Assembly: GCF_004348985.1 (NCBI RefSeq)
Contig: NZ_SMKW01000002.1
Location: forward strand, 124,001-188,000
Direction: 5' to 3'
DNA length: 64,000 nt
Source of the DNA: Saccharopolyspora elongata
GTDB lineage: Bacteria; Actinomycetota; Actinomycetes; Mycobacteriales; Pseudonocardiaceae
Each line of letters opens with the position of its first letter. Position 1 is the stretch's first letter. The notes beneath the pieces were generated by a model. The model searched no databases. It saw only the letters and a program-made list of their open reading frames with translations, and was not told the origin of the DNA. Below are positions 44,237-53,258 of the stretch, one piece after another. The position numbers and the translations under genes were made by a program.

Positions 44237-46054
44237 TCAGCCGAGCGCCCGGTCGAGGTTGAACGCCGCGCTGATCAGCGCGAGGTGTGTGAAGGCCTGC
44301 GGGAAGTTGCCCAGCTGCTCGCCGGTGTGGCCGATCTCCTCGGCGTAGAGGCCCAGGTGGTTGGCGTAGGTGAGCATCTTCTCGAACGCCAGCCGGGCCT
44401 CTTCGAGGCGGCCCGCGCGGGTCAGCGCCTCGACGTACCAGAACGAGCAGATCGAGAACGTGCCCTCGGTGCCCGGCAGGCCGTCCGGGCTGGTCAGCGG
44501 GTCGTAGCGGTAGACCAGCGAGTCCGACACCAGGTGCTCGCCCAGCGCGTCGAGCGTGGCCAGCCACTTCGGGTCCGTCGGCGAGACGAACTTGGCCAGC
44601 GGCATCATCAGCACCGCCGCGTCGAGCACGTCGTCGTCCTCGTGCTGGACGAACGCGCGCCGCTTCCCCGACCAGCCGCGCTTCATGATCTGCCGGTAGA
44701 TCTCGTCGCGGGACCGCCGCCACCGCGGGATGTCGGCGGGCAGGCCCCGGTGGTTGGCCAGCCGCATGGCGCGTTCGATCGCCACCCAGCACATCAGCCG
44801 CGAGTAGAGGAAGTTCTTGGGGCCGCCGCGGGTCTCCCAGATGCCCTCGTCGGGGCGGTCCCAGTTGTCGCAGAGCCAGTCCACCACGTCGACCACCTCG
44901 TCCCAGCGGTCGCTGGAGATCGGCTCGCCCCACTTGTCGTAGAGGTAGATCGAGTCGATCAGCGCCCCGTAGATGTCCAGCTGGAACTGGTCCACGGCGG
45001 CATTGCCGACGCGCACCGGGGCGGAGCCCTGGTAGCCGCTGAGGTGGTGGAGTTCGCGTTCGGGCAGTTCGCTGCGCCCGTCGATGCCGTACATGATCTG
45101 CAGCGGGCCCGACGAATCGCAACGGCGCAGGTCGACGTGCTGGGACAGGAAACCCATGAACGCCTCGGCCTCCGCGGTGAACCCCAGCCGCAGCAGGGCG
45201 TACATGCAGAACGCGGCGTCCCGGATCCACACGTAGCGGTAGTCCCAGTTCCGCGCGCCCCCGATGCTCTCGGGCAGGCTCGTCGTCGGCGCGGCCACGA
45301 TCGCACCGGTCGGCGCGTAGGTGAGCAGCTTCAGCGTCAGCGCGGAGCGGTGCACCATCTCCCGCCACCGGCCGCGGTAGCGGGACGCCGACAGCCAGTT
45401 CCGCCAGAACCGCACCGTGGCGGCGAACTCGTGCTCGGCCTCGGTCAGCGGGCACTCCCGCGGGGCCACGTCATCGCCGACCCGGTCGAGGGCGAACACC
45501 GCGACCTCGCCCTCGTGCAGCTTGAACGCCGACCACACGTCCGGTCCGTCGGGCTCGACCGGCACGCTGGCCGTCAGCGCCAGGGACAGCTCTTCCGACT
45601 CGAAGATCGCCTGGCAGCCTTCGATGCGCAGGGTGTGCGGCCGCGTCGCGTAGTCGAACCGCGGCGCCACCCGGGCGCGGAACGGCAGCGAGCCCCGCAC
45701 GCACACCACCCGGCGGATCAGCCGGTGCCGGCCCGCCTCGCGCGAGTCGTCCACGATCGGCATGAAATCCTGGACCTCGCCGACGCCACCCTCGGCGAAG
45801 AACCGGGTGATCAGCACGTTGGTGTCCGGGAAGTAGAACTGCTTGGTCCGCGCGGGCACGTCGGCGGCGAGTTCGAAGGAACCGCCCCGCTCGGCGTCGA
45901 GGACCGCGGCGAACACGCTCGGCAAGTCGAAGCGCCCGCAGCAGTACCAGTCGATCGTGCCGTTGGTGCCCACCAGGGCGACGCTGCGCAGGTCGCCGAT
46001 CAACCCGTGATCGGCGATCGGCAGGTATCCCGGGGATTGTTGGTTCGACGTCAC
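44237..46054 (-). CDS. Glycoside hydrolase family 15 (trehalase/glucoamylase-like)
   Basis: A 605-residue GH15 enzyme. An N-terminal beta domain (about 1-220) begins YLPIADHGLIGDLRSVALVG and NGTIDWYCCGRFDLPSVFAA. The (alpha/alpha)6 catalytic domain has GGARNWDYRYVWIRDAAF near 270, and EGIWETRGGPKNFLYSRLMC with the general-acid Glu near 400; EGTFSICSFWYVEAL supplies the second acid. In mycobacteria close homologues are cytoplasmic trehalases. No signal peptide. GTG 46054 follows GGGAGG by 6 nt. It follows the ureidoglycine aminohydrolase gene on the same strand but is separated by a terminator. Confidence 0.9.
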   Translation of the reverse strand: MTSNQQSPGYLPIADHGLIGDLRSVALVGTNGTIDWYCCGRFDLPSVFAAVLDAERGGSFELAADVPARTKQFYFPDTNVLITRFFAEGGVGEVQDFMPIVDDSREAGRHRLIRRVVCVRGSLPFRARVAPRFDYATRPHTLRIEGCQAIFESEELSLALTASVPVEPDGPDVWSAFKLHEGEVAVFALDRVGDDVAPRECPLTEAEHEFAATVRFWRNWLSASRYRGRWREMVHRSALTLKLLTYAPTGAIVAAPTTSLPESIGGARNWDYRYVWIRDAAFCMYALLRLGFTAEAEAFMGFLSQHVDLRRCDSSGPLQIMYGIDGRSELPERELHHLSGYQGSAPVRVGNAAVDQFQLDIYGALIDSIYLYDKWGEPISSDRWDEVVDVVDWLCDNWDRPDEGIWETRGGPKNFLYSRLMCWVAIERAMRLANHRGLPADIPRWRRSRDEIYRQIMKRGWSGKRRAFVQHEDDDVLDAAVLMMPLAKFVSPTDPKWLATLDALGEHLVSDSLVYRYDPLTSPDGLPGTEGTFSICSFWYVEALTRAGRLEEARLAFEKMLTYANHLGLYAEEIGHTGEQLGNFPQAFTHLALISAAFNLDRALG

Positions 46055-46148
46055 GGGTGCCTCCCGTGGGCATTCCCGCGCGAGCGCGCGAGAACCGACA
46101 CCCTCGTTCTACCCCTGCCCCCGGGCGGAGCACCAGTGGGACGAGCGT

Positions 46149-46171
46149 GGCCCGGCGGAACCCGCCGGGCC
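46149..46171 (-). terminator. Hairpin terminator after the ureidoglycine aminohydrolase gene
   Basis: A perfect 10-bp GC stem (GGCCCGGCGG at 46149-46158, its complement at 46162-46171) with a 3-nt loop, 21 nt beyond the stop codon of the minus-strand gene. Confidence 0.75.
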
Positions 46172-46191
46172 ATCGCTGCTCGTCGCCGGTG

Positions 46192-47013
46192 TCAGGTCAG
46201 CTTGATCTGCCGGTTGACGTCCTTGTACAGCAGGTAGCGGAACTTGCCCGGACCGCCCGCGTAGCAGGCCTGCGGGCAGAAGGCGCGCAGCCACATGAAG
46301 TCGCCGGCCTCGACCTCGACCCAGTCGTCGTTGAGGCGGTACACCGCCTTGCCCTCGAGGACGTAGAGCCCGTGCTCCATCACGTGCGTCTCGGCGAACG
46401 GGATCACGGCACCGGGCTCGAACGTCACGATGTTGACGTGCATGTCGTGCGACATGTCGTTCGGGTCGACGAACCGGGTCGTCGCCCAGGCGCCGTTGGT
46501 GTCGGGCATCGGCGTCGGCTCGAGCTCCTGTTCCTGCAGCGCGAACGCCTTGGGCGTCGGGTAGCCCGCCACCGGCTCGTAGGCCTTGCGCACCCACTGG
46601 AAGGTCGCCACCGCGTCGGACTCGTTGGCCACCGACCAGCTGCCGCCCGCCGGGAGGTAGGCGTACCCACCCGCCGTGAGGACGTGCTTCTCGCCCTCGA
46701 TGACGACGTTCAGCGTGCCGGTGAGCAGGAACAGCACCGACTCGACGCCGCTCTCCGGCTCCGGCTCGGTGCTGCCGCCGCCGGGCGCGACCTCGACGAT
46801 GTACTGCGCGAACGTGGTGGCGAACCCGGCGATCGGCTTGGCGAGGATCCACGCGCGGGTGTTGATCCACCCGGGCAGGTTGCTGGTGACGATGTCCCGC
46901 AGCACGCCACGAGGGATGACGGTGTACGCCTCCTTCACCACGGCCCGGTCGGTCAGCAGAGTGCTCTGCGACGGCAGGCCGCCCTCTGGGGCGTAGTACG
47001 TCGGCTCGCTCAA
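46192..47013 (-). CDS. allE: (S)-ureidoglycine aminohydrolase (bicupin)
   Basis: A 273-residue double-cupin protein. Cupin 1 (about 55-130) has APGGGSTEPEPESGVESVLF and LPAGGSWSVAN; cupin 2 (about 185-265) has FEPGAVIPFAETHVMEHGLY, the Mn-ligand-rich motif of AllE/UGHY, and GDFMWLRAFCPQACYAGG. The enzyme releases ammonia from (S)-ureidoglycine in the allantoin branch of purine catabolism. TTG 47013 is preferred since AGGAG is 8 nt upstream; GTG further upstream is weaker. GTATAC lies in the promoter region (47148-47155). Stands alone between HxlR and GH15. Confidence 0.9.
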   Translation of the reverse strand: MSEPTYYAPEGGLPSQSTLLTDRAVVKEAYTVIPRGVLRDIVTSNLPGWINTRAWILAKPIAGFATTFAQYIVEVAPGGGSTEPEPESGVESVLFLLTGTLNVVIEGEKHVLTAGGYAYLPAGGSWSVANESDAVATFQWVRKAYEPVAGYPTPKAFALQEQELEPTPMPDTNGAWATTRFVDPNDMSHDMHVNIVTFEPGAVIPFAETHVMEHGLYVLEGKAVYRLNDDWVEVEAGDFMWLRAFCPQACYAGGPGKFRYLLYKDVNRQIKLT

Positions 47014-47201
47014 GTTGAAACTCCTGTCTTGATCGACGTTCACACGCTGCCGTGCAGTGCTTGCCGGGTGCGCCGCGGGGGCCAGCGATGTGTGACGTGG
47101 ACAGCGTAAGGCCCCGGAACCCACCGGGACAGCCGTCCGAGGTCTACGTATACATCACATCCGGACTTCGCTGAACCGCGCTGAATCGGTTTGGCGGGGA
47201 G

Positions 47202-47705
47202 TCACTCCGGTCGCGGGCCGAAGCGCGCCCGGACGTCCTCGCGGTCGGCGAGGCGGGCGGGGAACCCGGGGCCGAGCTCTTTGGTGACGGAACCGGCCGT
47301 GAGCGGTTGCGCGCAGTGCTCGCAGACGACGACGCCGTGGGTGGCCTGCCCGCAGGTGTGCCGGGTGATCACCGGCGGCCCGGACTCGCCGGCCAGCCAG
47401 CGGTCGCCCCAGGCCATGATGGCCGCGAGCACCGGGTAGAAGTCCTCGCCCTTCTCGGTGAGGACGTATTCGTACCGGTCGGGCCGCTGCTGGTAACGCA
47501 CGCGGTCGAGCAGGCCCTCCTCGACCAGTCGCTGCAGCCGGGCGTTGAGGGTGTTGCGGGCCAGGCCCAAGGACTCCTGGAAGTCGTCGAACCGCCGGAT
47601 TCCGGCGAACGCCTCGCGCAGCACGAGCGGGGTCCACCAGTCGCCGATCAGGTCCATGGTCCGGGCGATGGAGCAGGGCCAGTTCGCCAGCGAAGTCCGC
47701 TTCAT
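47202..47705 (-). CDS. HxlR-family regulator
   Basis: A 167-residue winged-helix regulator: CSIARTMDLIGDWWTPLVLR at 11-30, FDDFQESLGLARNTLNARL and LVEEGLLDRVRYQQRPDRYE, then YVLTEKGEDFYPVLAAIMAW. The C-terminal extension carries HTCGQATHGVVVCEHC, a possible zinc-binding Cys cluster beyond the usual ~120-residue length. It is divergent from an enoyl-CoA hydratase/FadB pair with related sites in the gap, so it likely controls that operon. Confidence 0.9.
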   Translation of the reverse strand: MKRTSLANWPCSIARTMDLIGDWWTPLVLREAFAGIRRFDDFQESLGLARNTLNARLQRLVEEGLLDRVRYQQRPDRYEYVLTEKGEDFYPVLAAIMAWGDRWLAGESGPPVITRHTCGQATHGVVVCEHCAQPLTAGSVTKELGPGFPARLADREDVRARFGPRPE

Positions 47706-47725
47706 GCCGCCGATCGTAGTGGGTT

Positions 47726-47775
47726 GTCCTACTGGACGGACGTTGCTACGTTCCCAGTCAGTTGTTCTAGAGGAC
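47726..47775. promoter_or_regulatory. Paired inverted sites between HxlR and the beta-oxidation genes
   Basis: GTCCTACTGGAC (47726-47737) on the plus strand and GTCCTCTAGAAC (complement of 47764-47775) face each other across the intergenic region; each is itself nearly palindromic. This is a plausible HxlR operator pair. Confidence 0.4.
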
Positions 47776-47796
47776 TAACTCGGAGCGGAGGACCGG

Positions 47797-48585
47797 ATGA
47801 GCGCGGACGCCGAGCCCGGCGAGGTCACGATGCGGATCGATGGTCGGGTCGCGATCATCACCGTGGTCAACGAGGCCAAGAAGAACTCCTACACGCCGGC
47901 GATGATGGAGCAGCTGAGCGCGCACCTCACGGCGTTCGACGACGATGACGAGCTCTGGGCGGCGGTGTTCTGCTCGGCGGGCGAGCACACCACGGCCGGG
48001 CTGGACATGCCGAAGTTCTTCGGGCCGAACGCCACGGCGAAGCCGCGCCGGGAGGACCAGGTCGACCCCTTCGGGCTCGGCCGCCGGTGCCGGAAACCGG
48101 TCGTGGCGGCGGTGCAGGGCATCACCTACACCGTCGGGATCGAGCTGATGCTGGCCGCGGACATCGTGGTCGCCGCGGACACCGCCCGGTTCGGGCAGAT
48201 CGAGGCCAAGCGGGGCATCGCGCCGCTGGGCGGCGCGCACTTCCGGTACCTGACCAGGACCGGCTGGGGCAACGCGATGTACCACCTGTTCCTGTGCGAG
48301 GAGTTCGACGCGCAGCGCGCCCTGCAGATCGGGTTCGTGCAGGAGGTCGTGCCGTTCGGCGAGCACGTCGACCGCGCGATCGAGCTGGCGAAGCTGATCT
48401 GCCGGAACGCGCCGCTGGGCATCCGGGCGACCAAGGAGGCGGCGCTGACCTTCGTCGATGCGGCCGAGCGGGCAGCGATCGCCGAAATCCCGCGAATTCG
48501 TGAGAAGGTGTTCGCAACCGAGGACTTCCGGGAGGGCATCCAGTCCTTCGTGGAGCGGCGCGCGGCCGAATTCCAGGGCCGTTGA
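47797..48585 (+). CDS. Enoyl-CoA hydratase/isomerase family protein
   Basis: A 262-residue crotonase-fold protein: GRVAIITVVNEAKKNSYTPA, AVFCSAGEHTTAGLDMPKFF, CRKPVVAAVQGITYTVGIEL (oxyanion hole region) and GQIEAKRGIAPLGGAHFRYL. The two catalytic Glu positions are not both classical, so substrate and exact reaction are uncertain. ATG 47797 follows GGAGGACC. First of a two-gene unit with the FadB-like gene 41 nt downstream, divergent from hxlR-type regulator. Confidence 0.88.
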   Translation: MSADAEPGEVTMRIDGRVAIITVVNEAKKNSYTPAMMEQLSAHLTAFDDDDELWAAVFCSAGEHTTAGLDMPKFFGPNATAKPRREDQVDPFGLGRRCRKPVVAAVQGITYTVGIELMLAADIVVAADTARFGQIEAKRGIAPLGGAHFRYLTRTGWGNAMYHLFLCEEFDAQRALQIGFVQEVVPFGEHVDRAIELAKLICRNAPLGIRATKEAALTFVDAAERAAIAEIPRIREKVFATEDFREGIQSFVERRAAEFQGR

Positions 48586-48626
48586 GCCGAAGAGAACGAC
48601 GCACTACCAGAAAGCGGGTCTGCTGC

Positions 48627-50693
48627 ATGTCCACCGAGTACGCCCTCGACGGTCCCGTCGCGATCATCCGAATCGAGAACCCACCGGTCAACGGGCTCGG
48701 GCACGCCGTGCGCGAGGGGATCGTGCGGGATCTGCGCCGCGCCCTGGAATCCGCCGACGTCGAAGCCGTCGTGCTGACCGGCCGTCCGGGCTTCTTCTCG
48801 GCGGGCGCCGACATCACCGAGTTCGGGACGCCCAAGTCCGCGGCGGAACCGACGCTCGTGGACGTCATCGCCGCGCTGGACGCCGCCGGCAAGCCGGTCG
48901 TGGCGGCCATCGACGGCACCTGCTTCGGCGGCGGGCTGGAACTCGCGCTGGGCGCGCACTACCGGGTCGCCACGGCCGCCAGCAAGCTCGGGCTCCCGGA
49001 GGTGACGCTCGGGCTCGTCCCCGGTGCCGGCGGCACCCAGCGGCTGCCGCGCGCGGTGGGTCCGGCGGTGGCGGCCGAGATGATCACCGGCGGCAAGCCG
49101 CGTACCGCCAAGGCGCTCGCGGGCGTCGAAGGCCAGCGGTTGCTCGACCGGGTCGTGGACGGCGACGTGGTGGCGGCCGCGACGGCGTTCGCCCGCGAGA
49201 TCGCCGCGGTGCGGCCGCTGCCGAGGGTCCGCGACCTCGCCGTCGGCGGCGTGGACGAGGTGAGCGCGATGCGCGAGCCGCTGCGCCGCCGCAGCCGCGG
49301 GTTCGAGGCGCCGCTGGCCGCCCTCAAGCTGGTGGAGCTGTCCGGGACCGCGCCGTTCGACGAGGCGCTGGCCGAAGAGCGCCGGACGTTCCTGGAGCTG
49401 ATGGGCGGCACGCAGTCCGCCGCGCTGCGGCACGCGTTCTTCGCCGAGCGGGCCGCCCGCAAGATCCCCGATGTGCCGCGCGAGACGCAGCCGCGCCCGG
49501 TCGAGAAGGTGTCCGTCATCGGCGCCGGCACCATGGGCGGCGGGATCGCGATGAACTTCCTCAACGCGGGCATCCCGGTCGTCATCGTGGAAACCGGCCA
49601 GGAGGCGCTGGATCGCGGGCTGGGCATCATCCGCCGGAACTACCAGGCCCAGGTGGACAAGGGGAAGCTCGCGGCGGAGGTGCTCGAACGGCGGATGGCG
49701 CTGCTGACGCCGAGCCTCGACTACGCCGACGTGTCCGACAGCGACCTGGTCATCGAAGCGGTCTTCGAGGACATGGGCGTCAAGCGCGAGGTGTTCACCA
49801 AGCTGGACGCGGCGGCCAAGCCCGGCGCGATCCTGGCGTCGAACACCTCGACCCTCGACGTCGACGCGATCGCCGCGGTCACCGGGCGGCCCGGCGACGT
49901 GGTGGGCATGCACTTCTTCAGCCCCGCCAACGTGATGAAGCTGCTGGAGGTCGTGCGCGGCGCCGAGACCGCCGACGACGTGCTGGTCACGGCGATGTCG
50001 GTGGGGCAGCGGGTCGGCAAGACCGCCGTGGTGTCCGGGGTGTGCGACGGCTTCATCGGCAACCGGATGCTGGCCGAGTACCGGGATGCCGCGATGGCGC
50101 TGCTGCGCGCCGGGGCGTCGCCGGCCGAGGTCGACTCGGCGATCGAGGGCTTCGGCTTCGCGATGGGCCCGTTCCGGATGGGCGACCTGGCGGGCAACGA
50201 CATCAGCTGGGCGATCCGCAAGCGCCGCTACGCGGAGCACCCCGACTCGCCGCGCGACGAGATCTCCGACGCGCTGTGCGAGCTGGGGCGGTTCGGCCAG
50301 AAGACCGGGGCGGGTTGGTACGACTACAAGTCCGGCAGCCGGGAGGCGATCCCGAGCCCGGTCGTCGACGAGCTGCTGACGTCGTACCACGAGAAGCACG
50401 GCACCCAGCGCCGCACCTTCGAGGCGGAGGAGATCGTGCAGCGCCTGGTCTTCGCGCTGGTGGACGAGGGCGCGCGGATCCTCGACGAGGGAATCGCGCT
50501 GCGCGCCTCGGACATCGACGTGGTGTACCTGGCGGGCTACGGATTCCCCCGGCACCGCGGCGGGCCGATGCACTACGCGAACACCGTGGGCACGGCGAAC
50601 GTGCTGGCCGCACTGCGGAAGTTCCACGACGACGGCTGGGAGCCGGCGCCGCTGCTGGTCCGGCTGGCCGATGAGTCCGCGAACTTCGGCTGA
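48627..50693 (+). CDS. FadB-type multifunctional enoyl-CoA hydratase / 3-hydroxyacyl-CoA dehydrogenase
   Basis: A 688-residue bifunctional enzyme. Residues ~1-180 form the crotonase domain (FFSAGADITEFG, GTCFGGGLELALGAHYRV, LGLPEVTLGLVPGAGGTQRL with both catalytic Glu). The 3-hydroxyacyl-CoA dehydrogenase part starts near 290 with the NAD motif VSVIGAGTMGGGIAMNFL, then ILASNTSTLDV, GMHFFSPANVMKLLEVV (catalytic His) and SGVCDGFIGNRML. It catalyses hydration of enoyl-CoA and oxidation of 3-hydroxyacyl-CoA in beta-oxidation. It ends at a strong hairpin. Confidence 0.93.
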   Translation: MSTEYALDGPVAIIRIENPPVNGLGHAVREGIVRDLRRALESADVEAVVLTGRPGFFSAGADITEFGTPKSAAEPTLVDVIAALDAAGKPVVAAIDGTCFGGGLELALGAHYRVATAASKLGLPEVTLGLVPGAGGTQRLPRAVGPAVAAEMITGGKPRTAKALAGVEGQRLLDRVVDGDVVAAATAFAREIAAVRPLPRVRDLAVGGVDEVSAMREPLRRRSRGFEAPLAALKLVELSGTAPFDEALAEERRTFLELMGGTQSAALRHAFFAERAARKIPDVPRETQPRPVEKVSVIGAGTMGGGIAMNFLNAGIPVVIVETGQEALDRGLGIIRRNYQAQVDKGKLAAEVLERRMALLTPSLDYADVSDSDLVIEAVFEDMGVKREVFTKLDAAAKPGAILASNTSTLDVDAIAAVTGRPGDVVGMHFFSPANVMKLLEVVRGAETADDVLVTAMSVGQRVGKTAVVSGVCDGFIGNRMLAEYRDAAMALLRAGASPAEVDSAIEGFGFAMGPFRMGDLAGNDISWAIRKRRYAEHPDSPRDEISDALCELGRFGQKTGAGWYDYKSGSREAIPSPVVDELLTSYHEKHGTQRRTFEAEEIVQRLVFALVDEGARILDEGIALRASDIDVVYLAGYGFPRHRGGPMHYANTVGTANVLAALRKFHDDGWEPAPLLVRLADESANFG

Positions 50694-50704
50694 CGGCAGG
50701 TGAC

Positions 50705-50744
50705 CAGGTGGGCCACTGTGGACTCGTCCACAGTGGCCCACCTG
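50705..50744. terminator. Bidirectional hairpin terminator
   Basis: A perfect 18-bp stem (left 50705-50722, right 50727-50744) with a CTCG tetraloop between the convergent FadB-like and SDR genes; CTTTC follows on the plus strand. Confidence 0.88.
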
Positions 50745-50747
50745 CTT

Positions 50748-51638
50748 TCAGCTCGCCTTGGCGAGGGGGAAGCCGGTTCCGGTCAGTTCCTCGGACAGCG
50801 TCCACAGCTTCTTCGCCGCAGCGGAGTCGCTGGCCGCGGCCGACCGGCTCACCAGCGTCGGACCGCCGCGCACCTCGAACAGGCCGTCTGGGCCAAGGTA
50901 GCTCGCGCCGGGCAGGTCCTGGGTCGCGGCGTAGAGCGTCGGCAGCGCGCCTGCCTCCGCGTCCTGCGCGACGATCCGGTTGCCGACGCGCATGAGCAGG
51001 CGTAGTGCCGCGCTCGGGGAATGGTTCTGCAGGTTCGTGGCCGCGTAGCCGGGGTGCGCGGCGAATGCCCGCACGGGCGAACCGGCCTCGGTGAGCCGCC
51101 GCTGCAGCTCCAGCACGAACAGCAGGTTCGCCAGCTTCGACTGGCCGTAGGCGCGCTGCGCGTTGTAGGCGCCGGTGAAGTTCGGGTTGTCGAAGTTGAT
51201 ACCCCGGACGTACCGGTGCGCCGTGGAAGCCACGGTCACCACGCGGTCGGTGACGCGCGGGAGCAGCAGGTTCGTGAGCGCGAAGTGGCCGAGGTGATTG
51301 GTGCCGAACTGCGTCTCGAACCCGTCCTTGGTGCGCCCCTCCGGCGGGATCATCACCCCGGCGTTGTTGATCAGCAGGTCGACGTCGCCGTCCCAGGAGT
51401 CGGCGAACTCCCGCACCGAGGCGAGGTCGGCGAGGTCGAGGCGGCGGACCTCGTGGCTGCCGGGGAGCGCGGCCGCCGCCTCCGCGCCCTTGGTGACGTC
51501 CCGGACGGCGAGCACCACGTGCGCGCCGGCCCTGGTCAGTGCGCGGGCCGTGTGGACGCCCAGGCCGCTGTTGGCGCCGGTGATGATCGCGGTGCGGCCG
51601 GTCAGGTCGGGGATCCGATCGATGCTCCAAGCAGGCAT
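50748..51638 (-). CDS. SDR family oxidoreductase (retinol dehydrogenase-like)
   Basis: A 296-residue SDR. It shows [19 protein letters not shown] near residues 17-35, [12 protein letters not shown] near 92, [17 protein letters not shown], and [19 protein letters not shown] with the YxxxK pair near 170. The long C-terminal part is typical of the RDH/WW-domain-oxidoreductase branch that uses NADP. ATG 51638. Divergent from a TetR-type regulator 82 bp away, which probably represses it. Confidence 0.9.
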   Translation of the reverse strand: MPAWSIDRIPDLTGRTAIITGANSGLGVHTARALTRAGAHVVLAVRDVTKGAEAAAALPGSHEVRRLDLADLASVREFADSWDGDVDLLINNAGVMIPPEGRTKDGFETQFGTNHLGHFALTNLLLPRVTDRVVTVASTAHRYVRGINFDNPNFTGAYNAQRAYGQSKLANLLFVLELQRRLTEAGSPVRAFAAHPGYAATNLQNHSPSAALRLLMRVGNRIVAQDAEAGALPTLYAATQDLPGASYLGPDGLFEVRGGPTLVSRSAAASDSAAAKKLWTLSEELTGTGFPLAKAS

Positions 51639-51720
51639 GGGCGCCAATGTAGTCACCGACAACAAAGTTGACAATGGCAACAATGCTGCCGGTGTCAACA
51701 TCCACGGTAGGCTGCCGGTC

Positions 51721-52311
51721 ATGGCTGGAGGTCGTTATCACCACGGGGACCTTCGCGCCGCGTTGCTGGACTCCGCCACCACCGCGCTGCGCACGCGCGG
51801 GGTCGACGCCCTGTCCCTGCGGGAACTCGCGCGGGACATCGGCGTCAGCCACGCCGCGCCGCGACGGCACTTCAAGGACAAGCGGGCGCTGCTGAACGCG
51901 CTCGCCCTGCGCGGGTTCGAGCGCCTGACCGCCGAGCTCGACGCTGCCGCGGCCACCGAGGGCCCGTTCCGCCGCAGGCTGACCGCGCTGGCCCGGGCCT
52001 ACGTCTGCTTCGCCGTGCACGACGCGGAACTGCTCGAGCTGATGTTCGTCCGGAAGCACGCGCCGGACGCCTCCGAGGAGCTGGTCGCGGCGGGGCACCG
52101 GCTGGGAACGTCGATGCTCGCGGTCATCGTGGACGGTCAGCGCAGCGGCGACGTGCACGCCGGCGGGGCCGATGGCATCGGCCTGTCGGTGTTCGCCGGG
52201 CTGCACGGCTTCGCCAGCCTGGCGGCCAGCGGCATGGTCCCGGAAGAGGGCTCGGACGCCGCGCTCGACATCCTCCTCGGCGAGCTCCTCAACGGCATCG
52301 CGCCCCGCTGA
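51721..52311 (+). CDS. TetR-family regulator (divergent from SDR)
   Basis: A 196-residue regulator opening [20 protein letters not shown], then [20 protein letters not shown] and [15 protein letters not shown], the common helix-turn-helix of this TetR branch; a helical ligand domain follows with [20 protein letters not shown]. Short GTTG-n7-CAAC sequence at 51667-51681 and TTGACA at 51668-51673 in the intergenic region may be operator and -35. It likely controls the SDR and itself; the LLM-type flavoenzyme gene begins 20 nt downstream and could be co-transcribed. Confidence 0.9.
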   Translation: MAGGRYHHGDLRAALLDSATTALRTRGVDALSLRELARDIGVSHAAPRRHFKDKRALLNALALRGFERLTAELDAAAATEGPFRRRLTALARAYVCFAVHDAELLELMFVRKHAPDASEELVAAGHRLGTSMLAVIVDGQRSGDVHAGGADGIGLSVFAGLHGFASLAASGMVPEEGSDAALDILLGELLNGIAPR

Positions 52312-52331
52312 ACGGGGGCTACGATCACCGC

Positions 52332-53249
52332 ATGAGGTTCGCGATCTCGATCCCGCAGTTCTTCGCAGACGGCGAGTTCGACGCCGCCGGCTTCGCCGGT
52401 TACCTGAGGCGGGTCGAGGAACTCGGCTTCGAAAGCGCGTGGACCCAGGAGCAGGTGCTGGGCACCATGCCGCAGCTGAGCCCGATCGAGACGATGACCT
52501 TCGCGGCGGCCTGCACCGACCGGCTGCGGCTGGGCTGCGCCGTGCTGGTGACCACCCTGCACAACCCGGTGCACCTCGCGAAGAGCCTGAGCACGCTGGA
52601 CCAGATGTCCCGGGGGCGGCTGGAGATCGGCGTCGGCACGGGCGGCCGCGGCCGGATGTTCGCCGCATTCGGCGTCGAGCCGGAGCGTTTCGTCGGGCGG
52701 TTCACCGAGGGCCTCGAGCTGATGAAGCAGCTGTGGACGCGGTCGCGGGTGACCTTCGACGGCCGGTTCTGGCAGCTCGAAGACGCCGCGATGGAGCCCA
52801 AGCCATTCCGGAAGCCGCATCCGCCGATCTGGTTCGGCGGCAACAGCCCGGCGGCGCTGCGGCGCGCGGTCCGCCATGGCAACGGCTTCTTCGGCGCCGG
52901 ATCGTCGCCCACCGAGCGGTTCGCCGACCAGGTCCGAACCGTGGCGGCCGCGCTAGCCGAGCAGGAACGGGACCCGGCCGACTTCCCGATCGCCAAGCGC
53001 GTGTACATCGCGGTCGACGACTCGCCGGAGCGCGGTCGGGAGCGGATGAACACCGAGCTGGAGCGCCTCTACGGCCGCCGCTCCGAAACCATCGAGGCCG
53101 CCGCAGTCGTTGGCGCCCCGGAGGATTGCGAGCGAGAGCTACGCGCGGTCGCGGCCGCCGGTGCGCAGCGCATCCTGCTCAGCCCGATGTTCGACCACGC
53201 CGAGCAGACCGAGCGCCTGGCGGCCGAGGTCCTGCCCCGGCTCGGCTGA
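52332..53249 (+). CDS. LLM-class flavin-dependent oxidoreductase
   Basis: A 305-residue luciferase-like TIM-barrel protein: MRFAISIPQFFADGEFDAAG, ELGFESAWTQEQVLGTMPQL, RLRLGCAVLVTTLHNPVHLA, RGRLEIGVGTGGRGRMF and PPIWFGGNSPAALRRAVRHG. Members use FMN or F420; the pattern is compatible with F420, which actinomycetes make, but the cofactor cannot be fixed. Starts 20 nt after the TetR gene, same strand. Confidence 0.9.
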   Translation: MRFAISIPQFFADGEFDAAGFAGYLRRVEELGFESAWTQEQVLGTMPQLSPIETMTFAAACTDRLRLGCAVLVTTLHNPVHLAKSLSTLDQMSRGRLEIGVGTGGRGRMFAAFGVEPERFVGRFTEGLELMKQLWTRSRVTFDGRFWQLEDAAMEPKPFRKPHPPIWFGGNSPAALRRAVRHGNGFFGAGSSPTERFADQVRTVAAALAEQERDPADFPIAKRVYIAVDDSPERGRERMNTELERLYGRRSETIEAAAVVGAPEDCERELRAVAAAGAQRILLSPMFDHAEQTERLAAEVLPRLG

Positions 53250-53258
53250 CGTCCCCGG

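Noticed and set aside
48126-50741. An 871-residue minus-strand frame opposite the FadB-like gene
   Set aside because: Low-complexity composition with no motif, antisense to a clear beta-oxidation gene.
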